Notes under the pieces: model-generated
Told to the model about the DNA's origin: nothing
Seen by the model: only the letters and a program-made list of their open reading frames with translations
Database searches by the model: none
In this document: positions 35,850 to 45,676 of the stretch, piece after piece
How positions within the stretch are numbered: the stretch's first letter is position 1
How the letters are laid out: every line of letters begins with the position of its first letter
Assembly (NCBI GenBank): GCA_965206195.1
Contig: CBDBIZ010000008.1
Location: forward strand, 7,984 to 71,983
DNA from: JAAOIF01 sp965206195
GTDB lineage: Bacteria; Pseudomonadota; Gammaproteobacteria; PS1; Pseudothioglobaceae
DNA length: 64,000 nt
Direction of reading: 5' to 3'
Made by a program: the position numbers and the translations under genes

Positions 35850-35967
35850 TACCAACAGACACTAAAATGAATATGCTAACTGAGCCCTCTGACATGACAA
35901 TGCTAAAGAGAAACTTTGGCTGTTTCTAGCAACTGGGGCGCATACTCATTTTAGTTGGTCGTTACCT
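35850..35967 (+). other. attC-like site, type a (118 nt)
   Basis: TACCAAC...GTTACCT. Arms ACTAAAATGAATATGC and GCATACTCATTTTAGT. GGCTACCAAC matches the cassette start GTTGATAGCC at 9 of 10 positions. Confidence 0.87.
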
Positions 35968-36012
35968 GCCAGTAATGGCAAATATTGTACGTTAAACTAA
36001 AATTCAGTCATT

Positions 36013-36348
36013 ATGAAAAAGCTATTAATTATTTTACTCATTGCACTGATATCAAATCAGTTGTTTGCTCAAGAGAGGGTAAACGAACCCCTTCTAAGGA
36101 AAGTAGAGAAACCACTTTCTTCCATTTTATCACCGGAACATCAAAGCCATCTAAAAAGTCTCAAAGAGTCAGAAAGTTATCTTGGCGTGTCTGTGATAGC
36201 AATTAATCCTCTAGCTAAAATTCAGAATGGGGCTTCATTTACTATCGATTTACCAGGCCATGCAAATACAGCCATTTCGAGTACAACAATACTTGAACAG
36301 CGTTCGGAGTATGAAACAATCCTTCAAGGGATATTTATGCTACAGTAA
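36013..36348 (+). pseudogene. M12B-type metalloprotease, N-terminal fragment
   Basis: The first about 106 residues match the intact protease at 37332 (signal MKKLLIILLIALISNQLFAQ and onward) up to TILQG. The frame then enters unrelated sequence and stops after six codons. It is fused by deletion to the end of a HELAH-type peptidase, so no catalytic domain of its own remains. Confidence 0.88.
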
Positions 36349-36752
36349 TTCATGAGCTTGCCCACGCTTCACATTGGCATATGGATCATGGTGACTTTAA
36401 TGATACAGAAACTAAAGTCAAAGAATCATGGGCACGAGGGGTTCAGTGGGAACTAACAAGAATGATTTATCCTGACTACAGGGGTGGTGCTACAATTCGT
36501 CCCGAATATACGCAAGTCGTAGTTGATTTACTGGATGAAAGAGCACCTTTAGATCGTTTTGGGAGACCAGAAAATATCAATAATGGATCGGAGGATTTGA
36601 CTGAAGATGATGTATCCGGATACACAATTCGTCAAATAGAAGATGCGTTAAATGGTCGAGAAAATTGGAATGATTGGAGAGATAACATACGAAACAGATA
36701 CAATAATGGAACGGAAAATAACTTGGATGTACTATTTGCTCACTGGGATTAG
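36333..36752 (+). pseudogene. HELAH metallopeptidase, C-terminal fragment
   Basis: From 36336 the frame reads YATVIHELAHASHWHMDH with ESWARGVQWELTRM and NNLDVLFAHWD. It corresponds to about residue 399 onward of the protein at 16396. It has zinc-site residues but no signal or N-terminal domains and is out of frame with the fragment before it. The shorter ATG frame begins at 36381. Confidence 0.85.
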
Positions 36753-37164
36753 TGTAATTCTAACATGTAGTTTTCTATCTTGTAATGAACAAGTGGAATA
36801 TAGATTAGTCGCAGAGTTTCAGTTTATAAATGAAACAGAAAGCACAATAGAATTTGAAATTTTCCATGAAAGTACGACCGAAATTCAGTTAGCTGCTCAA
36901 GAGTCAACAGAAATATTTAGAGTTGAGGCTTCAGGGGGAAGCAAAACACCAAATATTGAAACTTGTTGCGAAGGAATTTTAGATGATCTTTTAGGTTCTT
37001 CTGGTAAATTTTATCGGATTAATAGCACAGAATGCGTTTTACATGAAAACGAAAAATCTGATTTAATTAATAATTATCAGTCTGAACAAATTTCTGAAAG
37101 GGTTTTTAGATATACTTATACCTTTAGGACAGAGGACTTTTTAGATGCAGAAAACTGTGAATAA
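36727..37164 (+). CDS. Small lipoprotein overlapping the peptidase fragment
   Basis: 145 residues from ATG 36727, starting a lipoprotein signal (MYYLLTGISVILTCSFLSC). The body has FQFINETESTIEF and ends FRYTYTFRTEDFLDAENCE, like the partner of the peptidase at 16396. It still has an intact frame although its peptidase is broken; a retained immunity or inhibitor function would explain that. Confidence 0.7.
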   Translation: MYYLLTGISVILTCSFLSCNEQVEYRLVAEFQFINETESTIEFEIFHESTTEIQLAAQESTEIFRVEASGGSKTPNIETCCEGILDDLLGSSGKFYRINSTECVLHENEKSDLINNYQSEQISERVFRYTYTFRTEDFLDAENCE

Positions 37165-37168
37165 CTTT

Positions 37169-37286
37169 CACTAACAGACAATAAAATGAATGCGCTTACT
37201 TTCTTCGTAGATAACCACTTTGCCACTAGAAAGGTCAGTGCTTTTATGAACTGGTGAGCGCACTCATTTTATCAAAGCCGTTACCT
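37169..37286 (+). other. attC-like site, type b (118 nt)
   Basis: CACTAAC...GTTACCT. Arms AATAAAATGAATGCGC and GCGCACTCATTTTAT. TTTCACTAAC does not complement the cassette's own start (GTTACCTGCC); it fits cassettes that start GTTAGTGAAA. Confidence 0.87.
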
Positions 37287-37331
37287 GCCAGTCATGGCAA
37301 ATATTGTACGTTAAACTAAAATTCAGTCATT

Positions 37332-39170
37332 ATGAAAAAGCTATTAATTATTTTACTCATTGCACTGATATCAAATCAGTTGTTTGCTCAAGAGAGGGTA
37401 AACGAACCCCTTCTAAGGAAAGTAGAGAAACCACTTTCTTCCATTTTATCACCGGAACATCAAAGCCATCTAAAAAGTCTCAAAGAGTCAGAAAGTTATC
37501 TTGGTGTGTCTGTGATAGCAATTAATCCTCTAGCTAAAATTCAGAATGGGGCTTCATTTACTATCGATTTACCAGGCCATGCAAATACAGCCATTTCGAG
37601 TACAACAATACTTGAACAGCGTTCGGAGTATGAAACAATCCTTCAAGGGGAAGTTGATGGTGGAGAGGTGTTACTGATCCAAGAAAATGGCCGAACATAT
37701 GGGCAAATCAGACAAAATGAACATGTTTTTGAAATCCAATCTTTAGATAATGGATATGCTACATTTCTAGAGTACAACATGCCATATCTCAATCAAATGG
37801 ATTGTGCGATGGAGGATGATTCTTCGTATGTCCATCATTCCCCTTATGACCAAAAAGATGAGTCTGGGGGTACATCCGCAAGAACATCAGGAGGAAACCC
37901 TTTGATAAGGGTATTAGTGCTTTTTACCCCCGCTGCTCGAGCAACTGGCATGAACATGAACAATCTGGCTAATATGGCCAGAGGTCAATGGCTGACAGCT
38001 CAATCCAATAGTGCAGTACAGTCTACCCTGCAAATAGCTGCTGTTCAAGAGCTTAATTTTAATGAAAACACTGTCGGTAATCAAGATATTTTTGCTGACA
38101 TAAATGCTTTAACCAATAATATTCAAGCCCAACAGTGGCGAGATCAATTTGAAGCAGACGTTGTGATTTTACTTACAAATGGAAACTACCCAGGGATTGG
38201 CGGTGTGGTAGCAGATATTGGCCCAAATGAAGGCAGAGCCTATGGTATCGTACAAGTAGCCAATGCTACCGCCACTTTTACTTTCATTCATGAAGTGGGG
38301 CATTTATTTGGAGCGCGCCATCAAATAGCGGCAGACCCAACTCCAGGTGATGCGCATGGGCATGACTGGCAACGAACAACAGGCCGATGGTTTTGGCAAA
38401 AGACAAATCGATATGGTTCTATTATGCGAACCCAACAGTCGGGTAGAACCAGAGTAACTCATTTTTCTAACCCCTTTCGAACACATCAGGGTCGGGCTAC
38501 CGGTGTTAACGGCACTTCCCATAATGCCAGAGTAATCAATACGAATGGTCGAATAGTTTGTGATTTTAGAATTAATCCTCCTGCAGTTAATATTTACGGC
38601 ACAGGATTGGCCAATGGTGGTGATCGACTCACATTTACTTCTTCTGTATCTCAAGGTAGAACCCCCTATACCTACCGCTGGCAAGCGGATATAGGCAGAG
38701 TCTATACAGCAAGCAGGTCGTCTTCTTTGTCCATAACAATGCCTCAAAATGATGATTTGGAACTGAGACTGACTGTCACTGATGCCGATGGCAGGGTCAA
38801 CACAGATACTCACTTTACTCGCAACAGTTTCCTGAATGGGGGAGGATGTACGATCTGCCCAGATAGTAGCTTGTTTGATACTGTAAGTGAAGAAGATATT
38901 TTAGAAGAAGAATTACCTTCTGAAATGTTAGTGTATCCTAACCCAACAGTAAATGAATTACAGATCATCTTGGGAAATGATTATGATTCTTACAACAAAT
39001 GGCAGATTGTAGATTTGCAAGGAAAAGTAGTATTGGAAGCTTTGATAGATGGAGATCAAGCTGAAAGTAGACTAATCAGCATAAATATCCAGAGACTTTC
39101 GGCTACCACTTATATTTTAAACTTGTTGGGCACAGGTGAGTCTCATTCAGTAAGGTTTATTAAAGATTAG
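37332..39170 (+). CDS. Secreted M12B/reprolysin-like zinc protease with T9SS sorting domain
   Basis: 612 residues. A Sec signal (1-20) and a propeptide-like region lead to a metzincin catalytic domain. FIHEVGHLFGARHQ (first zinc His about 320) and a Met-turn YGSIM are visible. A PKD-like Ig domain follows (about 420-500; RTPYTYRWQADIG, LRLTVTDADGRV). The C-terminal type IX secretion sorting domain has YPNPTVNELQI and a final SVRFIKD. It is likely exported across the outer membrane. The next gene (a lipoprotein) is 4 nt away. The cassette starts GTTACCTGCC and ends GGCAGGTAAC. Confidence 0.88.
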   Translation: MKKLLIILLIALISNQLFAQERVNEPLLRKVEKPLSSILSPEHQSHLKSLKESESYLGVSVIAINPLAKIQNGASFTIDLPGHANTAISSTTILEQRSEYETILQGEVDGGEVLLIQENGRTYGQIRQNEHVFEIQSLDNGYATFLEYNMPYLNQMDCAMEDDSSYVHHSPYDQKDESGGTSARTSGGNPLIRVLVLFTPAARATGMNMNNLANMARGQWLTAQSNSAVQSTLQIAAVQELNFNENTVGNQDIFADINALTNNIQAQQWRDQFEADVVILLTNGNYPGIGGVVADIGPNEGRAYGIVQVANATATFTFIHEVGHLFGARHQIAADPTPGDAHGHDWQRTTGRWFWQKTNRYGSIMRTQQSGRTRVTHFSNPFRTHQGRATGVNGTSHNARVINTNGRIVCDFRINPPAVNIYGTGLANGGDRLTFTSSVSQGRTPYTYRWQADIGRVYTASRSSSLSITMPQNDDLELRLTVTDADGRVNTDTHFTRNSFLNGGGCTICPDSSLFDTVSEEDILEEELPSEMLVYPNPTVNELQIILGNDYDSYNKWQIVDLQGKVVLEALIDGDQAESRLISINIQRLSATTYILNLLGTGESHSVRFIKD

Positions 39171-39174
39171 CAAG

Positions 39175-39735
39175 ATGGTAAAGCTATTTCCCATTTGTAT
39201 TGGCTTGTTTTTCATGACAAGTTGCAAAGACGATCCGATTTCAGAGCCAAGTTTGTATTCTGGTGAAGCTACCGCCTTAAAAAATGGAGAAGCTTGGGTT
39301 GGTAAAACAAGATCAAATCAAGTGTTTCAAGAGCCTGAAAAACTAATTCTACTAATTAGATTATATAATGAGTCTGGTTTTTTAAGGGAACAATTAGGTG
39401 TTTCGGGTATAAAAAAAACACTTAGTAAACAGTTGATCTCTGAAATAGATGATGTAAAGATTGAAAATGACACATCTGAAATTTCAGCAGATTATATAAC
39501 TATAATTGACGATGGAGATGTTGCAGGTGATGATTACGGTTTGGATACCCTTGTTACGGATAACTTCATACAAATTACTGATGTAGATACAGCAGCTATG
39601 GAGATCAGTGGGATATTCAATGTGTCATTTATCTTAGAGAGGAAAGGGAATGGAACACCAGAAAACCCACCCCTGAACATTCGATTTACCGAAGGCCAGT
39701 TCACCACTAAAGTAGAACAGGAATGGTTCGAATAA
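39175..39735 (+). CDS. Lipoprotein following the T9SS protease
   Basis: 186 residues with lipobox MTSCKDD. SGEATALKNGEAW in the mature N-terminus recalls Bacteroidota lipoproteins of the DUF6252 type. It starts 4 nt after the protease, repeating the protease-then-small-lipoprotein arrangement of other cassettes, though it is not obviously homologous to those partners. Role unknown. Confidence 0.68.
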   Translation: MVKLFPICIGLFFMTSCKDDPISEPSLYSGEATALKNGEAWVGKTRSNQVFQEPEKLILLIRLYNESGFLREQLGVSGIKKTLSKQLISEIDDVKIENDTSEISADYITIIDDGDVAGDDYGLDTLVTDNFIQITDVDTAAMEISGIFNVSFILERKGNGTPENPPLNIRFTEGQFTTKVEQEWFE

Positions 39736-39740
39736 CCGGC

Positions 39741-39835
39741 AGGTAACAAACGATATAGAGAATGGTGGGCGGAGATCAAGTGCTAAAATTCAAAGAACAT
39801 GTCAGCCCATCACTCTCCATATCAAGACGTTAGCA
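39741..39835 (+). other. attC-like site, type c (95 nt)
   Basis: AGGTAAC...GTTAGCA. Arms GATATAGAGAATGGTGGGC and GCCCATCACTCTCCATATC. Confidence 0.88.
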
Positions 39836-39852
39836 CTCATAAAATCACCGTC

Positions 39853-40836
39853 ATGAAGAACCTGAACCTATTAATAATTACCGTTGCACTACTCTTTTCA
39901 TGTACTCCTGAAAAGAAGGAGTTAAGCATTGAAGAAATTGCCAGGAATTATATTGAAGCCATTAACAATGGTGATTCAGCTAAAATTGACTCATTAACCT
40001 CGGACGACTTCAAAGTTTATTCGGATTCAACATCTACAGAAAAGACTGACTTTTTAAATTCTCTAAATAAACCAGAGGCCAATGCAAGGATCAATATTGC
40101 TGAATTATCCGTTGCTGAAAATATTGTAAGAACCACGGAGAGTATTTCCGATGATGTTATCAATATCTTGGAATTAGACCCGATTATTAAAAAGAGGGAA
40201 TATCATTTTGATGACAACAAATTGATAGAGTCCGTTTACAATATGGAACTGATTGAATCTCCTGAATATATGAACATCCAAAAATATTTTGTCCTTTGGG
40301 CATATCAAGAATACCCTGATTTTGTCAACAAAATGATAGAAAAGGCTAAGAACAAAGAAAATATTGATGAAGAAAGAAGGTATTTACTTACTAAACTCAA
40401 GAGTGCTGGATTAGATGTATTGGAACCAATAAAAAATGGACTGCAAAAGAAGACCGAAGAAGTAAATACGCCAAAAACAAAAACCACAACTCGAAAAAGT
40501 ATTTATGTAAATCCAGATTCAATCTTTTTAAACTCCTATGTAGTGACCTATTTTGGTCAAAACGCGTTTCCATTTGGTGAACGAACAGTTCAGGAATTCA
40601 AAAATGCAGTTGCATCAACAATTATGTCAAACGGAAAAAATCCAAACATAAAAGGATGGACTAAAAATGATAATGTTTATACACTCCACACCGTATTCAA
40701 AGATGGTGACATTCAATTCATTTTTGAGCATATGTTAAATCGTGATGGTAAGATTAGTCATATGCGAGGGAAGGTTAAAGGGCTTCCAATAGATGGAGTT
40801 AATATGTATCGTTTTGTGCCAAGTTTGACTGAATAG
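39853..40836 (+). CDS. Lipoprotein with NTF2/SnoaL-like domain
   Basis: 327 residues from ATG 39853, chosen because MKNLNLLIITVALLFSC is a lipoprotein signal; the longer frame starts inside the attC. EEIARNYIEAINNGDSAKID (about 31-50) is an NTF2-like opening helix. The C-terminal domain is unrecognised. First gene of a cassette starting GTTAGCACTC and ending GAGTGCTAAC. Confidence 0.7.
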   Translation: MKNLNLLIITVALLFSCTPEKKELSIEEIARNYIEAINNGDSAKIDSLTSDDFKVYSDSTSTEKTDFLNSLNKPEANARINIAELSVAENIVRTTESISDDVINILELDPIIKKREYHFDDNKLIESVYNMELIESPEYMNIQKYFVLWAYQEYPDFVNKMIEKAKNKENIDEERRYLLTKLKSAGLDVLEPIKNGLQKKTEEVNTPKTKTTTRKSIYVNPDSIFLNSYVVTYFGQNAFPFGERTVQEFKNAVASTIMSNGKNPNIKGWTKNDNVYTLHTVFKDGDIQFIFEHMLNRDGKISHMRGKVKGLPIDGVNMYRFVPSLTE

Positions 40837-40839
40837 AAA

Positions 40840-41139
40840 ATGACTGTAAATGAATTTATGGACAAGAATATACCTGAAATAAGGTTGATAATTTCAGAGC
40901 TTAACACGGTGTTTAACTCTCACGATTTCCTAAAAAAGTTTGCCAAGAGATTTGAGAGAGATTATATCAACTTCCTAAACGACCATTTTGGAAATGAAGC
41001 TTTTAGGAATATTCATAGTCAAATAGCAAAGTATTTATCAGAGAACTCGACAACACTGCAAATTCACAAAAAACAACGAGTGAAAAGCGAAAATATCTTT
41101 GGAGAAACAGATGAAATTCAAGAATGGGAGAAGGTGTAA
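40840..41139 (+). CDS. Unrecognised 99-residue protein
   Basis: 99 residues, helical and charged, no signal, starting 3 nt after the preceding lipoprotein gene. No family is recognised. It ends 4 nt before the attC. Confidence 0.6.
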   Translation: MTVNEFMDKNIPEIRLIISELNTVFNSHDFLKKFAKRFERDYINFLNDHFGNEAFRNIHSQIAKYLSENSTTLQIHKKQRVKSENIFGETDEIQEWEKV

Positions 41140-41143
41140 CGAG

Positions 41144-41259
41144 TGCTAACAGGTGCTAAAATCCATAGGCTAATGAGCTACTTGCAAACTGCTGTGGAAT
41201 TCGATATTTTAGAAGAATAAACCAACAGCTAGCCTACGGATTTTATCTTAACGTTAGTA
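41144..41259 (+). other. attC-like site, type f (116 nt)
   Basis: TGCTAAC...GTTAGTA. Arms GCTAAAATCCATAGGC and GCCTACGGATTTTATC. Confidence 0.88.
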
Positions 41260-41272
41260 GCAATATTCCGCT

Positions 41273-41393
41273 CTAGTGTAAAGATTTAATAATAAGTATA
41301 CTAATTAATTGTTAATTTAGTGCATTTTACCATTGAATATACGGAAAAAATAGTCCGTCTTTTAAAAAATCTTTACACTAGCTACTATCTTTG
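41273..41393 (+). promoter_or_regulatory. Cassette-borne promoter with 14-bp inverted repeat
   Basis: CTAGTGTAAAGATT (41273-41286) and AATCTTTACACTAG (41368-41381) are perfect inverted repeats 81 nt apart. The second abuts TATCTTTG (41386-41393), which fits the Bacteroidota -7 consensus TAnnTTTG, 25 nt before ATG 41418. Between them is ACGGA...TCCGT (41341-41358), a small hairpin followed by CTTTT. Confidence 0.6.
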
Positions 41394-41417
41394 CATACAC
41401 GTAAAGAGCAAAACATT

Positions 41418-43068
41418 ATGAATAACCGAATCAAACCACTTGCAAAACTGGCTTTTGTAGCATTAGTCAGTGCAGTTATTTTTGTTGCCTGTCAAAATCA
41501 AGATGAATCAATAACTCCTGAATTTGACGATCTTGAAAGCTTAACTCCTGAAGGGAGTAAGATGGTATTGGGGCAGCGACTAGAGAACCCCTACAGTATT
41601 GAGAACATGAAAAAAGCACTTGCTAACCTAAATGCCAATGGCAGGACAGCTGGTGATTTCAACATTGAAACCACGGACCTATATATTCGCTTTCTCCCTG
41701 CTGATTCTTTGGAGTATAATGCCATTGCAGCAGATACAACAATTGAACTATTTGATCATCCCTTAGACTTTGAGATTGAACAAGAGGGGAATTGGTATCA
41801 TGATCCATCAATACCTGATCATTTACCTACCTATCAATACTCTGTTGTCAATCCAGACTATGCCTTTCCAGACACAATTGAACACGAAATTCTTGCAGAA
41901 CTCTTTATTCCAGAAGATCTTGATGAAGACAGTTTATCTAACGGTAGAATAGCATCTAATATTGATTTCTTATACGCACTTGAAGATGAAGCCCTTAAAA
42001 TTACCAACAACTGGGAAGAACCAATTAATGAAGACTCTGACCCTAATGCGCGAAGAAGAAGCAAATGGAATCCAAGCGGTAGAATACGAGTTAGGGAAGT
42101 TGAAAGAAGAAGCGGATTGCAAACCGCACAAAGAGGCTGGCTTCCTGTTGAAAACATTAAAGGTTAGAGTAAGAAGATGGTTCACCATTAAAACAGATTA
42201 CACCGATGCAAACGGCAACTATCGTATAAGTCATAGATTTAGGAGACCAGTTAACTACAGTGTGAAATTTGAAACTCCGTATGCAAAGATCTCTAACTGG
42301 ATTGGCTGGGATACACGACATGATGGACCCAAGAGAAAAGGGGCATGGAATGTAGATTTCAACTGGCATTCTGAAAGCTGGGTTCGTGCAACGCTCATAA
42401 ACGCTATTGTAGAATACAGGGTTCAATACCGAAGAACAGGCATACAAAATCCTTATCCTATAAGCTACTGGGCAGGTGGTGAAGCAGTAAACAAACTGAA
42501 CGTGCGTGCAGTATTCAAAGAAGGAACAGGTGATATGTTTACGGTACGTGCTAACAGGATAAGAATTTATTCAAAATTCACTAGAGGAAGAGGGAACAAA
42601 GGAACAGACGATTTGTATGCCTTAGCGTTCCATGAACTTGGACATCAGTCGCATTCAAAACTCAACGGATTTACTGCTAACTGGCAATTCAGTAGTAGAA
42701 TCTTAAGAGAGAGTTGGTCGGAGTTTCTCGAATACTATTTTACACGAGAGTATTACCCGAATCATCCTAATGTGAGCCTCGGATTTCTGAATAGTATCCC
42801 TAATTATGATGCTAATGAAATAGAGGAATCTGAAAAATCTGCATATACTCAAGTTTTTGTTGACCTTATGGATGACTATAATCAGCTTGATGTAAGAGGA
42901 GGAGATCGAGCAGATGACAGAGTTCGTGGTTATACTTTTGCTCAGATACAACAGGCAGTGAAAAAATCCAGCCGTCTTAGTCATGTTCGTGACTATTTGA
43001 GAGACAACTACACCAATGCAACAGAAGATAATTTAGACGATCTTTTCGACTTCTATTTGCAATTTTAA
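41418..43068 (+). pseudogene. HELGH-type lipoprotein metallopeptidase, frameshifted
   Basis: ATG 41418 starts a lipoprotein signal (Cys in IFVACQ), then LGQRLENPYSIENMKKAL as in 16396. The first frame stops at 42167 after ENIKG. A second frame continues VRVRRWFTIKTDYTDANGNY through FHELGHQSHS (zinc site) and ESWSEFLEYY to 43068. Alignment with the other members implies one missing base near 42165. It is either a pseudogene or a sequence error. Confidence 0.82.
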
Positions 43069-43077
43069 TTGAAGATT

Positions 43078-43557
43078 ATGAAAAGTATAGTTACCGGAGC
43101 ATTTCTGCTAATATTTATGCTTATAGAATCATGTGGGCCTGATAATCGAGTTAGTGCTAGATTTCGAGAGAACAGAGTAATAAAAAATATCTCTGACTAT
43201 GCGGTATCACTAAAACTCTTTTTTGATGATCAGATTATTCAAGAAAGCCTAGAGAGTGGTGATTCGCTGGCCCTATTTGCAGATTGTGAAGTCAGAGGAG
43301 GAGATAAGGGATGTGGGAACCCAGATTACAGTTTTGCTTTTGTAGAAGGCCTAGAAGATTCCGTTCATTTTGTTTTTAATAATGAGAAAATACTTCGTTT
43401 TAATAGAGAATACATTGGTCCGTGTTGTGAGCGCAACATACTTGTTAGAGAAGAACAATGGGGCTATGCAATCGACGGAGAGGGTACTACTACTAGAACT
43501 TACACCTATGCGATCACCAATGAGGACTATGATAATGCTGAACCCATAGATGGATAA
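43078..43557 (+). CDS. Small lipoprotein partner of the frameshifted peptidase
   Basis: 159 residues from ATG 43078, with a lipoprotein signal (MKSIVTGAFLLIFMLIESC). The body shows NRVIKNISDYAVSLKLFF, then NEKILRFN and a final YTYAITNEDYDNAE. These match the partner at 52630. It lies 9 nt after the peptidase stop. Confidence 0.7.
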   Translation: MKSIVTGAFLLIFMLIESCGPDNRVSARFRENRVIKNISDYAVSLKLFFDDQIIQESLESGDSLALFADCEVRGGDKGCGNPDYSFAFVEGLEDSVHFVFNNEKILRFNREYIGPCCERNILVREEQWGYAIDGEGTTTRTYTYAITNEDYDNAEPIDG

Positions 43558-43567
43558 AGTGAAAAGC

Positions 43568-43685
43568 TACTAACAAACAATAAAATGAATGCGCCTTCTT
43601 TCTTCGTAGAAACTGAAGTGCTAGATCGAAAGATTGTCACTTCTTGTAATAGTGTGAGCGCACTCATTTTATTTGGTCGTTATGT
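43568..43685 (+). other. attC-like site, type b (118 nt)
   Basis: TACTAAC...GTTATGT. GCTACTAAC complements the cassette start GTTAGTAGC. Arms AATAAAATGAATGCGC and GCGCACTCATTTTATT. Confidence 0.88.
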
Positions 43686-43705
43686 GGCATAAATAAAAAG
43701 CGACA

Positions 43706-44668
43706 ATGAAAGAATACCGTGTTTTGAATATAATGGACACTTCAATGGAAGGGACAGACCAAAGAGTTGCTGTCATTGAATTAGCTGAATTAGAAAGACA
43801 GGATTTCAATCTTCCTTCAGGCATACAGCCTTATACATTCGGAACAGATGGTAAAAAATTTTTGATTGACTTTAATTCTTCTCTAACTCAGTCAATTATC
43901 CAATCAGCTCAAAACGAAGAAATTGTTACTCTTGACTTAGATGAATTTAGGGAAAGAGAAGAAATGAAAAATGGAAATTTTGAAAAAATATTTTATCACA
44001 GAAACGTAAGACTCATAGGAGTTGATGAAGAAGTAAAAACAAGAAATGTTGATTTCAACGTTCTTTGCAACAATTGTAGAACCGACAGGCGATTTAACGT
44101 TCCGCTTGGACTACCAGCAGAAATGTATTTAGGATTAAATCAATTCAAAGAAATATTAAACCAGATGGATATTGAATGTTTCTATTGTGGTCAAAAAGGT
44201 TATGCAGGAGATGAAACAAAATTTGAATTGGTTAGCACAAAAGGATTAGATGAAGATTTATCACCTCGAATATCTACTCACGAAAAAAGACAATGGTATT
44301 ATGACTTAGACTTCATTTTTCAACATTACCTTAAAAATATTTTTGACATAAATGAATATGAAAACACAGGGTTTGCAGTTGACTTCTTTGAGTCAAGATT
44401 TATACTAAAAAGACAATTTGAAGTAAAACAAAAGGATGCTCAACTTGGCTTTTATATGACAGAAGCTATTGCATTACATAATGGTCAAAATGAAACTGTA
44501 GAAGGTAAATTTCCATTTATGTATAAGATTGATTTAGATAAGAATTTGCCCGAACAATTAATCATTAACCCTAAAAACTATTCGGCTGAGGAAAAGCCTG
44601 TTAAGACAAAAGAAGGAGGAACTCATTACTTCCCTTTGCTGAAATTAAAGAATGAAAACGCCACATAA
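43706..44668 (+). CDS. Unrecognised protein with internal zinc-ribbon-like Cys pairs
   Basis: 320 residues, no signal. CNNC (about 116-119) and CFYCG (about 156-160) could form one zinc site. The C-terminal half is mixed alpha/beta (FAVDFFESRFILKRQFEV). No family is recognised. Sole gene of the cassette starting GTTATGTGGC and ending GCCACATAAC. Confidence 0.65.
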   Translation: MKEYRVLNIMDTSMEGTDQRVAVIELAELERQDFNLPSGIQPYTFGTDGKKFLIDFNSSLTQSIIQSAQNEEIVTLDLDEFREREEMKNGNFEKIFYHRNVRLIGVDEEVKTRNVDFNVLCNNCRTDRRFNVPLGLPAEMYLGLNQFKEILNQMDIECFYCGQKGYAGDETKFELVSTKGLDEDLSPRISTHEKRQWYYDLDFIFQHYLKNIFDINEYENTGFAVDFFESRFILKRQFEVKQKDAQLGFYMTEAIALHNGQNETVEGKFPFMYKIDLDKNLPEQLIINPKNYSAEEKPVKTKEGGTHYFPLLKLKNENAT

Positions 44669-44722
44669 CACGGTGTATAGTGCATGCCCTGCGGGACACG
44701 CACCATACACAAACCGTTAGTT
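44663..44722 (+). other. attC-like site, type d (60 nt)
   Basis: ACATAAC...GTTAGTT. Arms GTGTATAGTGCATGCCC and GGGACACGCACCATACAC, nearly the same as 8689. Confidence 0.87.
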
Positions 44723-44755
44723 ACTATTTTGTCGTACTCATAAAACAAAATTGTC

Positions 44756-45676
44756 ATGAAGAATCTAATACTTGCATTTATTTTGATCAGCCTGATATCA
44801 AATTGTTCACAAGAAAATGATGAACCATTGTCTGAACAGTTTACCGGAGAAGAACTTTTTAGTTCCCTTTTCTTTCTTCAAGGAAACGCCGTTCCTGAAA
44901 TTTCTCAACTCTCTTCGTTAAGACAAGAAATCGAACAAGCGATTGAAGGGGAATTTGATGAGTCTATTACTACAATAAAGGATGAAGTTATTAAGACTAT
45001 TTCAGAAAATAACCTTGATTTCTTTGACCAGTTTCAATCCGATATACAAAGTGGAGATCATTTAAGAATCGAGAATGCAATTGAATATGGAACAATGGAA
45101 CTTAGAAGAGCTTCAAGGTTCATTTTAGACAATCAAATAGACAAATTGGCAGAGGAGATTAGAACGCTAGATGAAATTGAGTTGAAAGAATATTTAGGAG
45201 AAGATCAAATTTTAAAGATAAACGATTTAAAAAGTGGTGATCCTGAGTTACTCAAAGAGTTCTTATTTAATGAATTTATATCTCAAATCAGATTTGATCC
45301 AGCGGGGAGGCAAACATGTCTGGCAGTAGTCTTGCCTACGGCTGTTGCGGTTGGTGTTGTAGTAGTTGTTGCAGCTGGGGGTGTTTTTGATGTAGGGATT
45401 TCTATGAACGTAGTTATTGGATACAATTATGCCCTAGCAAGTTATACTTATGTTGTTTCAACTGGAGAAACCGGACAAACTTGGATGTTCTTCAACGCAG
45501 GTGTTATAAATTATCTTGCAAGCTGGGGAAGTGGTGATGATTGCGAAACATACGGAGATTGCAATCCAGATGAACACGATGATACGGACTCTCAAAGTTC
45601 TAGAGTTGTAAAAAGCTTATCATTTGAGTTATTCGTAAATGAAATAGCAGAAAATCTGAGCAGTCATGCATCCTAA
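44756..45676 (+). CDS. sdpC: SdpC-family toxin precursor (operon 2)
   Basis: 306 residues with lipobox LISNCS. FTGEELFSSLFFLQGNAVPE aligns with the start block of the toxin at 33311. A helical leader is followed by Cys and a Val/Ala-rich hydrophobic stretch (VAVGVVVVVAAGGVFDVG). Three further residues of the Cys/acidic kind (DDCETYGDC) follow. It overlaps the following sdpI by 11 nt. The leader and core sequences differ from operon 1, so the two are divergent specificities. Confidence 0.85.
   Translation: MKNLILAFILISLISNCSQENDEPLSEQFTGEELFSSLFFLQGNAVPEISQLSSLRQEIEQAIEGEFDESITTIKDEVIKTISENNLDFFDQFQSDIQSGDHLRIENAIEYGTMELRRASRFILDNQIDKLAEEIRTLDEIELKEYLGEDQILKINDLKSGDPELLKEFLFNEFISQIRFDPAGRQTCLAVVLPTAVAVGVVVVVAAGGVFDVGISMNVVIGYNYALASYTYVVSTGETGQTWMFFNAGVINYLASWGSGDDCETYGDCNPDEHDDTDSQSSRVVKSLSFELFVNEIAENLSSHAS

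Noticed and set aside
35985..36206. 73-residue ORF at the start of the 37332-type cassettes (also 37304-37525)
   Set aside because: Overlaps the true signal peptide of the protease in another frame; composition is not protein-like.
38304..38813. 169-residue minus-strand ORF inside the T9SS protease
   Set aside because: Lies entirely opposite catalytic and PKD-domain codons of the protease; no recognisable motif and no start signal.
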